From assembly GCF_003048615.2 (NCBI RefSeq), contig NZ_CP049263.1, forward strand, positions 992,001-1,056,000: a stretch of DNA of 64,000 nt, read 5' to 3'. This DNA is from Campylobacter concisus (GTDB taxonomy: Bacteria > Campylobacterota > Campylobacteria > Campylobacterales > Campylobacteraceae). How positions within the stretch are numbered: position 1 is the stretch's first letter; each line of letters begins with the position of its first letter. The notes beneath the pieces were generated by a model, which saw only the letters and a program-made list of their open reading frames with translations, had not been told where the DNA came from and made no database searches. Below are positions 17,789-26,203 of the stretch, piece after piece. The position numbers and the translations under genes were made by a program.

Positions 17789-19894
17789 GTGAATAGATCA
17801 AAATTTATCGCCATTTGCCTTAGCGCTTGTGTGGCAAATTCTCTCTATGCAGTAGAGAAAGAGAACAACGAAACTAAGCTAGATGGCGTCGTAGTAAGCG
17901 CGAGTGGCTTCTCGCAGCAGATAAAAGAAGCCCCTGCAAGCATCAGCGTGATAGGTGGCGATGAGCTTACAAAAGATAGCTTTACCTCACTTCACTCAAT
18001 CGCGCAAAAAGTGCCAGGTGTAAATGTAGTTGGTGGCGAGGACGGGGCAGCTAGTGGCATCTCGATACGCGGCATGGAGAAGTCTCAAACGCTAGTTTTG
18101 ATAGATGGCAAAAGAGTAAATTCAAGCAGTGCAAACCCAAAGGGCGGAGCAGGGGATATGAACTCAAATTTCATCCCGCCAGCTGAAGCGATCGAGCGTA
18201 TAGAGGTCATCCGTGGCCCTATGAGTTCGCTTTATGGTAGCGACGCGGTTGGAGGCGTTATAAATATCATTACCAAAAAGGACTTTTCAAAATTTAGTGG
18301 CAACGTCGGCATCTCAACTACGATAAATGCGCATAAAGGCATAGGCGATGGCAGACAGGGCGACTTTTATCTAAATTTGCCTCTTTATAAAGATCTTTTT
18401 GCGCTTCAGCTTTGGGGATACAAAAAGCTAAGAGATGAGGATAATTACAAAGGCGGCTATCAAAAGAGTGATAAGAGAAATTTAAGCGCAAAACTTTGGA
18501 TCACTCCAGATGAGCACAATAAATTTTTCATCCTTGGCTCAAATGAAAAACACGACTACTCGCGCACCGTCGGCAAAACAGCCACTATAAAGACAAATAA
18601 GGTTTTAAACGCCTATGACTACGAGAAAAAGAGCTATGGCGTGGGCTATCTTGGCGAATTTGATAGTCTAAATGCCGATATCAGCTATATTTATGACCAG
18701 ACGCAAAGAACGAGCCTTTTTGACAGCCTCATACCTGCAAAAGCCAAAAATCACAACTTTAATTCTAAATTTACAACCTTTCTTGGCGCTCACTCACTAA
18801 CTTTTGGCTATGACTTTAGCAAGCAAAATGTCGGCACGACCTTCATCGTCTCAAACGCTTCAAGAAACGGCTTAAAAGATCCAAAGACCTACTCGATGAG
18901 CGAGCATGCGGGATTTATCGAGGATGAGTGGCAAATTTTAGATGAGAAGCTATTTTTAACGCTTGGCTCAAGGCTCACGCACAATGAATTTTTTGGCAAC
19001 CACCTCTCGCCAAGAGCCTACCTAGTCTATAACGCCACAGATACACTAAGCCTAAAAGGTGGCGTGGCGACTGGCTATAAAACGCCAAATATCAATCAAA
19101 TCTCCCCAGAAGTAGGCACTATCCAAGGCGGCTGGAGGATAGTCGATTTTGGTAATAAAGACCTAAAGCCAGAAAAGAGCACGACTTATGAAGTTGGGGC
19201 ATATTATGACAATCAGGCTGATTTTAGAGGCTCTGTGACGCTTTTTAGAAATGAATTTAAAGATAAGATCCTAGACACCGACGGCAGTAATGTAAATAAA
19301 ATTCCAGCCTTTGGTCCTTGCCCGCCAAGCGCAAAAATCCCAAGTGTGGGTTGCCCTGGCTGGGGAACTTACTTTAACATAGAAGGTGCGACCGTTTGGG
19401 GCGTGGAGCTAAGTGGCGACTATGACATCCTTTCAAATCTAAATTTAAGCTCAAACTACACCTATAATAAGTCAAAGATAAAAACTGGCAACCCAACGAT
19501 AAATACGCCAAGAGGTCCTATGAAATTTAGCGAGACAGACCTAGCTAGACTTGATGGTAAAAGCCTAACAGCAACGCCAGAGCACACACTTCACGCCACG
19601 CTTACATATAAGCCTATAAAAAGCGTCAAGACATTTTTTGGCGCAAACTACGAGAGTAAGCTAACAAGCGTAAATTTTGGTGCTGGCAACAGAGTAAGAG
19701 AGAACACAAAAGACCTACTCACCTTCGATACAGGCGTCAGCTGGGACGCAAACAAGCATCTAACGCTTAGCCTAAATGCCTACAACATCTTTGATAAAGT
19801 AAGATACGATGAGGCGTTAGCAGACGACGGCAACTACTACTGGTATCCGCAAGAGGGCAGGAGATTTTGGTTTAAGGTCGCTGCAAAATGGTAA
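17789..19894 (+). CDS. TonB-dependent outer-membrane receptor, likely for a catecholate siderophore
   Basis: A 701-residue receptor with a signal peptide (cleavage near LYA), a TonB-box-like segment (TKLDGVVVSAS), a plug domain (about residues 45-165, ending RGPMSSLYGSDAVGGVINIITK) and a 22-strand barrel ending in FWFKVAAKW with the required C-terminal aromatic. Its size and the neighbouring esterase suggest the FepA/CfrA ferric-enterobactin group. Two cysteines about 11 residues apart (CPPSAK...GCPGW) lie in a surface loop. The start is GTG after AAAGGATATCC. The first gene of a two-gene set, it appears to be an insertion between argG and the S4 gene, which I recall as near neighbours in C. 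jejuni. Confidence 0.88.
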   Translation: MNRSKFIAICLSACVANSLYAVEKENNETKLDGVVVSASGFSQQIKEAPASISVIGGDELTKDSFTSLHSIAQKVPGVNVVGGEDGAASGISIRGMEKSQTLVLIDGKRVNSSSANPKGGAGDMNSNFIPPAEAIERIEVIRGPMSSLYGSDAVGGVINIITKKDFSKFSGNVGISTTINAHKGIGDGRQGDFYLNLPLYKDLFALQLWGYKKLRDEDNYKGGYQKSDKRNLSAKLWITPDEHNKFFILGSNEKHDYSRTVGKTATIKTNKVLNAYDYEKKSYGVGYLGEFDSLNADISYIYDQTQRTSLFDSLIPAKAKNHNFNSKFTTFLGAHSLTFGYDFSKQNVGTTFIVSNASRNGLKDPKTYSMSEHAGFIEDEWQILDEKLFLTLGSRLTHNEFFGNHLSPRAYLVYNATDTLSLKGGVATGYKTPNINQISPEVGTIQGGWRIVDFGNKDLKPEKSTTYEVGAYYDNQADFRGSVTLFRNEFKDKILDTDGSNVNKIPAFGPCPPSAKIPSVGCPGWGTYFNIEGATVWGVELSGDYDILSNLNLSSNYTYNKSKIKTGNPTINTPRGPMKFSETDLARLDGKSLTATPEHTLHATLTYKPIKSVKTFFGANYESKLTSVNFGAGNRVRENTKDLLTFDTGVSWDANKHLTLSLNAYNIFDKVRYDEALADDGNYYWYPQEGRRFWFKVAAKW

Positions 19895-20715
19895 GAGCCT
19901 TTAAAATTTTGCTTTTTACGCTTGGCGTGACGCAGACTTTGCACGCAGGACCTAGCCAAACGCCTGAGCCACTTAGCCAAAAAGCTGCTAGTAAATTTGA
20001 AATTTCAACCTTTAAAATGAGCACAAATGATGAAATTTATAAAATTTTCACAGCCAAGCTAAAGGGGCAAAATGAGTTTAAAAATGTGCTTTTCTTGCTT
20101 GACGCAAACGCCCAGTTTAACATGCTTTTAAATGAATTTGATGGCAAGGCTGCCCCGCTAATAATAGGCATAGGATATGACAGCAACAAAAGCTATGAGG
20201 TAGAAAAACGCACAAGAGATCTCACGCCAAAGGCAGAGGGTGAGGAATTTAGCAAGGGTGGTGGCGCTGATGCGTTTTACCACTTTTTAACTAAAAATTT
20301 AGTGCCACTAATTGATGAGAAATTTAACGTGCAAAATAGCCAAAAAAGCCTTTATGGACACTCTTTTGGCGGGCTTTTTACACTTTATGCTTTGCTTAAA
20401 AATGAGGGCGTATTTTCAAATTTCTTTATCGCTTCGCCATCTCTTTGGTGGGGTGAGTCTGAAATTTTAAAGCAAAATGTGAGCGAGGGTAAATTTAAAG
20501 AGAAAATAAGAGCTAAATTTGTCTTTCTTAGCGTTGGCGAGCTTGAAAAGAGAAAGGGCAAAACGGACAAAGCTGGCATTTTAAAGGCGAGCGATTTGGC
20601 TTTGATTTTAAAGCAAAGTGGCGTAAATTCTCACTTTGAGCTTTTTAAAAATGAAACCCATGGCAGCGTCATACCTCTAAATTTAAAAGAGCTTTTAAAA
20701 TATCTGAAGGATTAA
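19888..20715 (+). CDS. periplasmic siderophore esterase-like alpha/beta hydrolase (IroE/Cee type)
   Basis: A 275-residue exported alpha/beta hydrolase. The signal peptide (MVRAFKILLFTLGVTQTLHA) is followed by the esterase-D-like fold with nucleophile elbow GHSFGG (Ser159) and a catalytic histidine in ETHGS (His258). This is the layout of IroE and of the periplasmic trilactone esterase Cee of C. jejuni, which hydrolyse ferric enterobactin so that linear fragments can be imported. Its ATG lies inside the last codons of the receptor gene, so the two are coupled, which supports a joint role. Substrate specificity is inferred. Confidence 0.8.
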   Translation: MVRAFKILLFTLGVTQTLHAGPSQTPEPLSQKAASKFEISTFKMSTNDEIYKIFTAKLKGQNEFKNVLFLLDANAQFNMLLNEFDGKAAPLIIGIGYDSNKSYEVEKRTRDLTPKAEGEEFSKGGGADAFYHFLTKNLVPLIDEKFNVQNSQKSLYGHSFGGLFTLYALLKNEGVFSNFFIASPSLWWGESEILKQNVSEGKFKEKIRAKFVFLSVGELEKRKGKTDKAGILKASDLALILKQSGVNSHFELFKNETHGSVIPLNLKELLKYLKD

Positions 20716-20748
20716 AAATTTAAGGCTATTTTTGTTAAAATCCGCCGC

Positions 20749-20994
20749 ATGAGAGTAGATAAATTTTTAAACGTAGTAAATATCACCAAAAGGCGTGCCG
20801 TTAGCGAAGATATGTGCAAAAGCGGCGTTGTGAGCATCAACGGCGTGCAGGCAAAAGCAGCAAAAGATGTAAAGATCGGCGATGTTATCACTATCAAATT
20901 TCTAGCTCGAGAGGCGAGATACGAGGTGCTAGCGATCCCAACTACAAAAAGCATACCAAAAAGCGCTCAAAGCGAATATGTAAAAGAGCTTTGA
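20749..20994 (+). CDS. S4-domain RNA-binding protein, RqcP/Hsp15-like
   Basis: An 81-residue protein that is essentially one S4 RNA-binding domain: MRVDKFLNVVNITKRRAVSE, then GVVSINGVQAKAAKDVKIGDVITI. Length and sequence resemble RqcP (YabO), which works with RqcH on stalled 50S subunits during C-terminal alanine tailing; Hsp15 is a related alternative. I cannot separate these by eye. It starts 33 bases after the esterase and overlaps tsaE as TGATG. Confidence 0.82.
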   Translation: MRVDKFLNVVNITKRRAVSEDMCKSGVVSINGVQAKAAKDVKIGDVITIKFLAREARYEVLAIPTTKSIPKSAQSEYVKEL

Positions 20995-21392
20995 TGGTTT
21001 TTGAGCTTTTAGAAAATGAGCTTAACGAGCTTGTGCGGGTGCTGCCAAAAAGTGGCGTGGTGCTACTAAGTGGCGATCTAGCAAGTGGCAAAACGACGCT
21101 TGTAAAGGCGATCATCAAGGCTCATGGCATAGATGAGAGCGTGACGTCGCCTACTTTTTCTTTGATGCAAATTTATGGTAAAGATATCTACCACTACGAC
21201 ATTTACCAGATCGGTTTTGATGGGATGGCAAAAAATGGCCTTTTTGAAAATTTATTTGAAGAGGGGCTTCATCTAGTAGAGTGGGGCGATGAAAATTTAG
21301 AAAAAGCTCTAAAGAAAAACGGCGAGAGCTATACATTAGTAAAAATTTCTCCTAGCAAAAATGGCAGAAAATACGAGGTTATAAGTGCATAA
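20994..21392 (+). CDS. tsaE: TsaE, ATPase of tRNA t6A37 synthesis
   Basis: A 132-residue P-loop protein with Walker A GDLASGKTT (residues 27-35) and the family motif SPTFSLMQIY. It continues with HYDIYQIG and LVEWGD. TsaE works with TsaB and TsaD to make N6-threonylcarbamoyl-adenosine at position 37 of ANN-decoding tRNAs. The start at 20994 overlaps the S4 gene stop (TGATG) and gives the normal family length; a longer frame reaching back to 20814 merely reads the S4 gene out of frame. It overlaps lptB by eight bases. Confidence 0.93.
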   Translation: MVFELLENELNELVRVLPKSGVVLLSGDLASGKTTLVKAIIKAHGIDESVTSPTFSLMQIYGKDIYHYDIYQIGFDGMAKNGLFENLFEEGLHLVEWGDENLEKALKKNGESYTLVKISPSKNGRKYEVISA

Positions 21393-22113
21393 ACTAGAAG
21401 TAAAAGATCTAAAAAAGACGATTAAAAAAAGTGAGATCATAAAAGGTATATCTTTAGAGGTAAATAGCGGCGAAGTCGTGGGGCTTCTTGGGCCAAATGG
21501 CGCTGGAAAGACGACCACTTTTTATATGATCTGCGGGCTCATCTCGCCAACTAGCGGAGATGTCTTTTTAAACGACGAAAAGATCACAAATGTCCCGCTT
21601 CACAAAAGAGCGCACCTTGGTATTGGCTATTTGCCGCAAGAGTCAAGCATATTTAAAGAGCTAAGCGTTGAAGAAAATTTGCTCCTTGGGGCTGAAATTT
21701 TAAATCAAAGCAAAGAAGAGATCTCTAAAAGAGTAAATGAGATGCTAAATATGCTAAATATAGAGCCTATCCGCCTAAGAAAGGGCGTTAGCCTAAGTGG
21801 CGGCGAGCGCAGACGCTGTGAGATCGCTAGAAGCCTCATCATAAAGCCAAAATTTTTGCTGCTTGATGAGCCATTTGCAGGCGTCGATCCTATCGCAGTT
21901 AGCGACATCCAAAGTATCGTTAGAGACCTTAAAAAGCTAGGCATCGGCGTTTTGATAACTGACCACAACGTCCGTGAGACACTAGCCATTTGCGACAGAG
22001 CCTACGTCATCAAAGATGGCTCGCTGCTAGCAAGCGGCAGTGCGAGCGAAGTGGCAAACAACAAGCTTGTTAGAACGCACTATCTTGGCGAAGAATTTAA
22101 GCTACTTGAGTAG
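21385..22113 (+). CDS. lptB: LptB, ATPase of the LPS/LOS export machine
   Basis: A 242-residue ABC ATPase. Walker A GPNGAGKTT is at residues 36-44 and the Q-loop region is GYLPQESSIF. The signature SGGERRR and Walker B LLLDEPFAGVDP follow. It has the H-loop in TDHNVRET, typical of LptB. It powers LptFG extraction of lipopolysaccharide or lipooligosaccharide from the inner membrane. The start is GTG inside the tsaE end. It is followed immediately by rpoN, an order shared with many proteobacteria. Confidence 0.94.
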   Translation: MHKLEVKDLKKTIKKSEIIKGISLEVNSGEVVGLLGPNGAGKTTTFYMICGLISPTSGDVFLNDEKITNVPLHKRAHLGIGYLPQESSIFKELSVEENLLLGAEILNQSKEEISKRVNEMLNMLNIEPIRLRKGVSLSGGERRRCEIARSLIIKPKFLLLDEPFAGVDPIAVSDIQSIVRDLKKLGIGVLITDHNVRETLAICDRAYVIKDGSLLASGSASEVANNKLVRTHYLGEEFKLLE

Positions 22114-23367
22114 ATGATGCTAAGGCAAAAGCAAACTTTAGCGCCAAAGATCAAACTAAACCAAACGCTAAGAAGCTGGCTTCCTATACTTCAAAGCGGG
22201 CTTGATGAGCTAAAAGAGACGCTTGAGCCTTTTATAAAAGAAAACCCATTTGCTACGATCGAACACAAAAATTTAGAAAAAAGCGAAAAAAAGCGAAATT
22301 TTTTCGAGCAGGTTAGCAAAAACTCGGTTAGCGAGAGCATCGAGGCTTTAAGCATCTATAAAGAAAGCCTCTACGAAAAGCTCGTTTGCCAGATAAATCC
22401 ACCACTTTTCCCCACGCAAAAGTCCCAAGATATCGCATATAAGATCATTGAGTGTTTAGATGATGAGGGCTATTTTTCTTATGATGATGAAATTTTTGCG
22501 GGTTTTAATGAGAATGAAGTGGAGCAAGTTAGGGCGAGATTTGCCTACCTTGAGCCATGTGGCGTGGGTGCAAAGGATCTCAAAGAGAGCTTTTTATTTC
22601 AGCTTGGCGAGGCAGAGGCGAGTAATGAGATCATAGAATGCGCAAAAAAGATCATCTTAAATTTTGAAAATATAGAGAAGCTTAGAAAGCTTAAATTTTA
22701 CGACGACGCGCTAAAGATCATAAAGAAATTTAAAAATCCCCCAGCCATTGAGTATCTTGAAGATGAAAAAGAGGCGGTGCCTGACATCTTCGTGCTAAGC
22801 ACAAGTAGTGGCATAAGCGTGCAGATAAATGACGACTATTATCCTGAAATTTCTATCGACACCGAGGGACTAGATGAGAAAGAGGCCTTTGTAAGCTCGC
22901 GCGTAAAAGAGGCAAGCGAACTCATAGACGCCCTTGAGATGAGAAAGGCGACACTTTATAAGATAGGGCTCATGATAGTTGAGTATCAGTATGATTACTT
23001 TTTGGGCGGCGACATAAAGCCTATGAAGCTAAAAGACCTAGCTGACGAGCTTGGACGCAACCCTTCAACCATCTCAAGAGCGATCGCGAACAAATATCTA
23101 AGCTCCCCAAGAGGCACGGTTTCACTTAAAAATTTCTTCGCAACTGGCTTTGACGAGGAGACTTCAAACGCCGCGATAAAGGAATTTTTGCTAGAGCTTA
23201 TAAAAAACGAAGATCATAAAAAGCCACTTTCTGATCTAAAAATCCAAGAGCTTATCCAAGCTAAATTTAACATCCAAATCGTTCGCCGAACTATCACCAA
23301 ATACCGCAAAATCCTAAACATCGGCAGCTCAAGCCAACGAAAAAAGATCTATCAGATAAACGGCTAG
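22114..23367 (+). CDS. rpoN: RNA polymerase sigma-54 factor
   Basis: A 417-residue sigma-54. The N-terminal glutamine- and leucine-rich activator region (KQTLAPKIKLNQTLRSWLPIL), the core-binding domain, the DNA-binding HTH (LADELGRNPSTISRAIANKYL) and the C-terminal RpoN box (ARRTITKYRK-like, here VRRTITKYRKILNI) are all present. In Campylobacter sigma-54 controls mid-class flagellar genes. It starts directly after the lptB stop with tandem ATGs at 22114 and 22117. Its stop abuts the stop of the convergent gene at 23368 with no terminator between them. Confidence 0.96.
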   Translation: MMLRQKQTLAPKIKLNQTLRSWLPILQSGLDELKETLEPFIKENPFATIEHKNLEKSEKKRNFFEQVSKNSVSESIEALSIYKESLYEKLVCQINPPLFPTQKSQDIAYKIIECLDDEGYFSYDDEIFAGFNENEVEQVRARFAYLEPCGVGAKDLKESFLFQLGEAEASNEIIECAKKIILNFENIEKLRKLKFYDDALKIIKKFKNPPAIEYLEDEKEAVPDIFVLSTSSGISVQINDDYYPEISIDTEGLDEKEAFVSSRVKEASELIDALEMRKATLYKIGLMIVEYQYDYFLGGDIKPMKLKDLADELGRNPSTISRAIANKYLSSPRGTVSLKNFFATGFDEETSNAAIKEFLLELIKNEDHKKPLSDLKIQELIQAKFNIQIVRRTITKYRKILNIGSSSQRKKIYQING

Positions 23368-24126
23368 CTACCACTCATTTATGGCAAAAAGCGTGGCTTT
23401 TCGCATCTGCGTAAAAAGCTCACTACTAAGCTCATCATACTCTTTAGTGCGTTTTTTATGCTGTGCAAAGCCTGCCGCGTCGTCGTTCCATGAGCCCATA
23501 CCACCAAAGACATCAGCCGCACTTGCTGCAGTAAAAAGGGCTAAATTTAGCTTTGGCATAAGTGGCGCATTTAGGACATTTTGCTCTATATTTTCTGGCT
23601 CGTTTAGCGCTTTTAGCCCTTTTCTGAAGCAGTCGCCAAAGTTCTCACACTCTATCTCATCTGCAAATTTAGAGGTCCTTGTTAGGATATCTTTAAACTC
23701 CAAAGTGTTGTCACTAAATTTTTGAATTTCTGGTGTGCCATCTAGGCTAAATTCTTTATAGACTATGTCCCAACCCTTTTTATCTTCTTCAAAGCTCCAG
23801 TGCGGCACGAAGTAGCTCATCTTATCTTTATAGATGCAAAGGATTGACTTGTGGCTTACATTTGAAAAGCCTTGCAGCGAGCGCTCCTTTGATGAAACCG
23901 TCAAATTTGTAGCAAATCTCACGTCGCTTAGCCCAAGCTTTTTAGCATGCTTAAACCACACATTTATGCTAGCTTGCTCTCTTTTTTCTTGCTCATCCTC
24001 CAAAATATAGTCAAAAACTAGGCTTTTTATATATTTTTCGCCTTTGTAGTTTAACTCTAAATTTGACCTTAGAGCTTGCTTTATGGAGGCTATGATAATG
24101 CAAGCATTAAAAACTTCACCATTCAT
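23368..24126 (-). CDS. hypothetical protein
   Basis: A 252-residue soluble-looking protein with no signal peptide or membrane helix. RBS GGAGCAAAA precedes ATG. I recognise no family. Visible features are a hydrophobic N-terminal helix (VFNACIIIASIKQAL), a mixed alpha/beta middle, a few cysteines (FADEIECENFGDCF) and a glycine/aspartate-rich segment near the end (FGGMGSWNDDAAGFAQ). The first half suggests a small beta-sheet protein handling a peptide or lipid, but this is guesswork. It stands alone between rpoN (convergent, stops touching) and the J-domain gene. Confidence 0.75.
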   Translation of the reverse strand: MNGEVFNACIIIASIKQALRSNLELNYKGEKYIKSLVFDYILEDEQEKREQASINVWFKHAKKLGLSDVRFATNLTVSSKERSLQGFSNVSHKSILCIYKDKMSYFVPHWSFEEDKKGWDIVYKEFSLDGTPEIQKFSDNTLEFKDILTRTSKFADEIECENFGDCFRKGLKALNEPENIEQNVLNAPLMPKLNLALFTAASAADVFGGMGSWNDDAAGFAQHKKRTKEYDELSSELFTQMRKATLFAINEW

Positions 24127-24141
24127 TTTTGCTCCAAAAAT

Positions 24142-24972
24142 TTAACCAACCATTACAAAATTTTCTTGATTTTTAAAATACGGTTTTAAGCTTTCATAAG
24201 CAGATTGAATATTTTTAAATTTCTTCGCGTATTCTTCTTGTATAGCGATGCTTTTATTTGAATGTCTATCCGGATGGTAAATATTTGCAAGTGAGAGGTA
24301 GTTCTGTCTAACGGTAGCAAAGTCGTCATTTTTACTACATCCTAAAATCTCAAAATTTTCTTCAAGCAAATTTGCAAGTGCAGAAAATCTACTCATAAAT
24401 TTTGCTGAACTTTTTATTTTTATGTTGTGTTTAAAAATTTTATACTCTTTTTCGTCATAAACAAAATTTATACTAAATTTTGGATAGTTCTTTTTTGCTA
24501 GAAGTTTATTTAACATTGATATATCATTGTCATTTGAAATAATAATGTTTAAGAAATCATCATTTTTATTAAAATCAATACCACTTTTTACTAGACTTTC
24601 ACTGATATAGTCGGCAAAGTTTTTGCAAAGTGTATCTTTTAGCTCAAATTTTGCTTCATTTTTTATAAAGCTAATCCTTAAATTTATAACTGGCGCTAGT
24701 GTATTTTTTTGAATTAAACCAAGCTTTATGGTTTTATAGTTTGCAAGGCGAACGTCTAGTTGGTCTTGACTCTGTTTTTCATAAAGTTTTTTTATAAATT
24801 TTAAGAAGCATTTGCGTTGTGGCATCTCATTTTCTTCATAAAATGAGATGACTTTATTTTTATTTGATAAAATTTTAGTGAAATTTTTGTTTATTAAGTC
24901 TCTAAGCTCGCAAAATAATATATCATTATCAGTTAGTATACTTAATGACTCTAGTGTTTGTTTTACCTGCAT
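24142..24972 (-). CDS. protein with C-terminal J domain (DnaJ-like co-chaperone)
   Basis: A 276-residue protein. Residues 1 to about 200 form an AT-rich, low-complexity-poor alpha/beta region I do not recognise. Residues about 205-270 are a J domain: EILGCSKNDDFATVRQNYLSLANIYHPDRHS, with the HPD motif at 233-235, then QEEYAKKFKNIQSAYESLK. The HPD loop means it can stimulate an Hsp70 ATPase (DnaK); the N-terminal part probably chooses the client or location. Classical DnaJ has the J domain at the N-terminus, so this is a specialised co-chaperone. RBS GGAGTAAGC precedes the ATG. Confidence 0.85.
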   Translation of the reverse strand: MQVKQTLESLSILTDNDILFCELRDLINKNFTKILSNKNKVISFYEENEMPQRKCFLKFIKKLYEKQSQDQLDVRLANYKTIKLGLIQKNTLAPVINLRISFIKNEAKFELKDTLCKNFADYISESLVKSGIDFNKNDDFLNIIISNDNDISMLNKLLAKKNYPKFSINFVYDEKEYKIFKHNIKIKSSAKFMSRFSALANLLEENFEILGCSKNDDFATVRQNYLSLANIYHPDRHSNKSIAIQEEYAKKFKNIQSAYESLKPYFKNQENFVMVG

Positions 24973-25023
24973 TGCTTACTCCAAATAAAATATGATTATG
25001 TTGTAGCAATTAGTATTCCAAAT

Positions 25024-25209
25024 TTATATTTTTCTAATATCTTGACCTTTGATATACTCAGCAAATTCATTTTTTAGCTTGTTTTTTTTGTGCAATATTA
25101 TCTCTTCTTTTGTGTAAGAAATAGCTTCTTTTTGTGGTTTTTTAGCGTTTGTTTGCTCTTTTGTAAGCTCTTTTTTTATCTCTTTTAAGCTATCAAAAAA
25201 ATCGTTCAT
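25024..25209 (-). CDS. small charged hypothetical protein
   Basis: A 61-residue, lysine- and glutamate-rich, mostly helical protein (MNDFFDSLKEIKKELTKEQ...). A strong RBS AAAAAGGAGTAAAT stands directly before the ATG, and codon use fits a real gene. No cysteines, signal peptide or membrane helix. It lies 51 bases upstream of the J-domain gene on the same strand and might share its transcript. Function unknown. Confidence 0.65.
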   Translation of the reverse strand: MNDFFDSLKEIKKELTKEQTNAKKPQKEAISYTKEEIILHKKNKLKNEFAEYIKGQDIRKI

Positions 25210-25319
25210 ATTTACTCCTTTTTATTATGTTGATTTTACTAAAAAGGTTATAAATTTAAAATGAATACAATCTTTTTTTAAGGAAACTTTGGTTAATATC
25301 ACAATTCTATTTTTTATGC

Positions 25320-25396
25320 GCGCTCGTAGCTCAGCTGGATAGAGCATTTGATTGCGGTTCAAAAGGTCAGAGATTCGAATTCTCTCGGGCGCACCA
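25320..25396 (+). tRNA. tRNA-Arg (anticodon GCG)
   Basis: A 77-base tRNA with encoded CCA. The acceptor stem GCGCTCG pairs with CGGGCGC (one G-T wobble), the D arm is GCTC/GAGC, and the anticodon stem TTTGA/TCAAA holds the loop TTGCGGT with GCG at 25354-25356. The T arm is AGAGATTCGAATTCTCT. Anticodon GCG reads arginine CGC and CGU. Many bacteria instead use A34-containing ACG edited to inosine, so this tRNA does not need TadA. Confidence 0.95.
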
Positions 25397-25468
25397 TCTT
25401 TTTTATCACTCCAAGACAAAACTTCAGTTTTTTATAGTAGAATAAACAAAAAATTTAAAAGAGGGAAA

Positions 25469-26203
25469 ATGGATTTCCAAAGCATTCAAAAACAAATTTC
25501 AGCATTAAAAGAAGGTCTTGCGGTTTTAGAACAAGGCGATGAGAACGAGATTGAACCAATTATTGGAGTTGTTGAGTTTAATAAAAGTGCCGAAGAGCTC
25601 AAAAAAAAACTTACAAACTTAAAAGACGAAAGCGTTTTTTTTAAAAATGTTTTTAATACAGATGACTATTATGAAAACATTAGCTCTTATTTGGATCAAA
25701 CAAAAAGAAGTCTGTATTTTAAAATAGAAAAAGCTGGTGTTAGCTTTAAAGCAAACGAAAATTTGCAAGAGAGTTATGCTGCTGTTTCAAATATAATGGA
25801 AATTTTAGTAGCCGAGTATCAAATCCAAAATAAAAAAAAGAAAAAAAATATTTTTTCAAGAACAACCGATACGGCTCAGATTAGATTGTTGCTTGGGGAT
25901 TTGATGGCATTGCAAGATCGTATGTTTAAGATATTACATAACCATTCTCAAATAGTTTCAAATGTAGTTTTGCAAAATTTTAAGACAATATATACATTTT
26001 TTTATAATTGTATCAAAGTGGCAAAACAACGACAAGATGAATTATTGTTAGTTGAAATAGCTGGCATAACAGACAAGATCATTTCTATGATAAGTCCCGT
26101 TTTTAGTGCAAAGAGCCTAAAGACAAATGAGCTTATCTATCACTACCTCATTTACGAGCTACGAGAGCTAAAAGCCTATGCCATAGGCGAGGATCTAGCT
26201 TAA
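25469..26203 (+). CDS. hypothetical helical protein
   Basis: A 244-residue protein, strongly helical and likely coiled-coil in part, with no signal peptide. I recognise no family. It starts at 25469 after GAGGGAAA; upstream in-frame starts fall inside the tRNA gene and are rejected. A basic segment NKKKKKN at about residues 122-128 is encoded by two runs of eight adenines separated by one G (25832-25848), a possible slippage site. Its 3' end overlaps the convergent murG by nine bases. The sequence is AT-rich relative to its neighbours. Confidence 0.75.
   Translation: MDFQSIQKQISALKEGLAVLEQGDENEIEPIIGVVEFNKSAEELKKKLTNLKDESVFFKNVFNTDDYYENISSYLDQTKRSLYFKIEKAGVSFKANENLQESYAAVSNIMEILVAEYQIQNKKKKKNIFSRTTDTAQIRLLLGDLMALQDRMFKILHNHSQIVSNVVLQNFKTIYTFFYNCIKVAKQRQDELLLVEIAGITDKIISMISPVFSAKSLKTNELIYHYLIYELRELKAYAIGEDLA

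Noticed and set aside
20814-20993. N-terminal extension of tsaE giving a 192-residue product
   Set aside because: It reads the S4 gene out of frame with arginine/lysine-rich nonsense; the TGATG overlap at 20994 gives the normal TsaE length.
25225-25419. Minus-strand 64-codon frame across the tRNA
   Set aside because: It is the antisense of tRNA-Arg, has no RBS and no plausible protein.
25352-25468. Longer start for the helical protein inside the tRNA gene
   Set aside because: The start would lie in the tRNA anticodon loop; GAGGGAAA before 25469 marks the real start.
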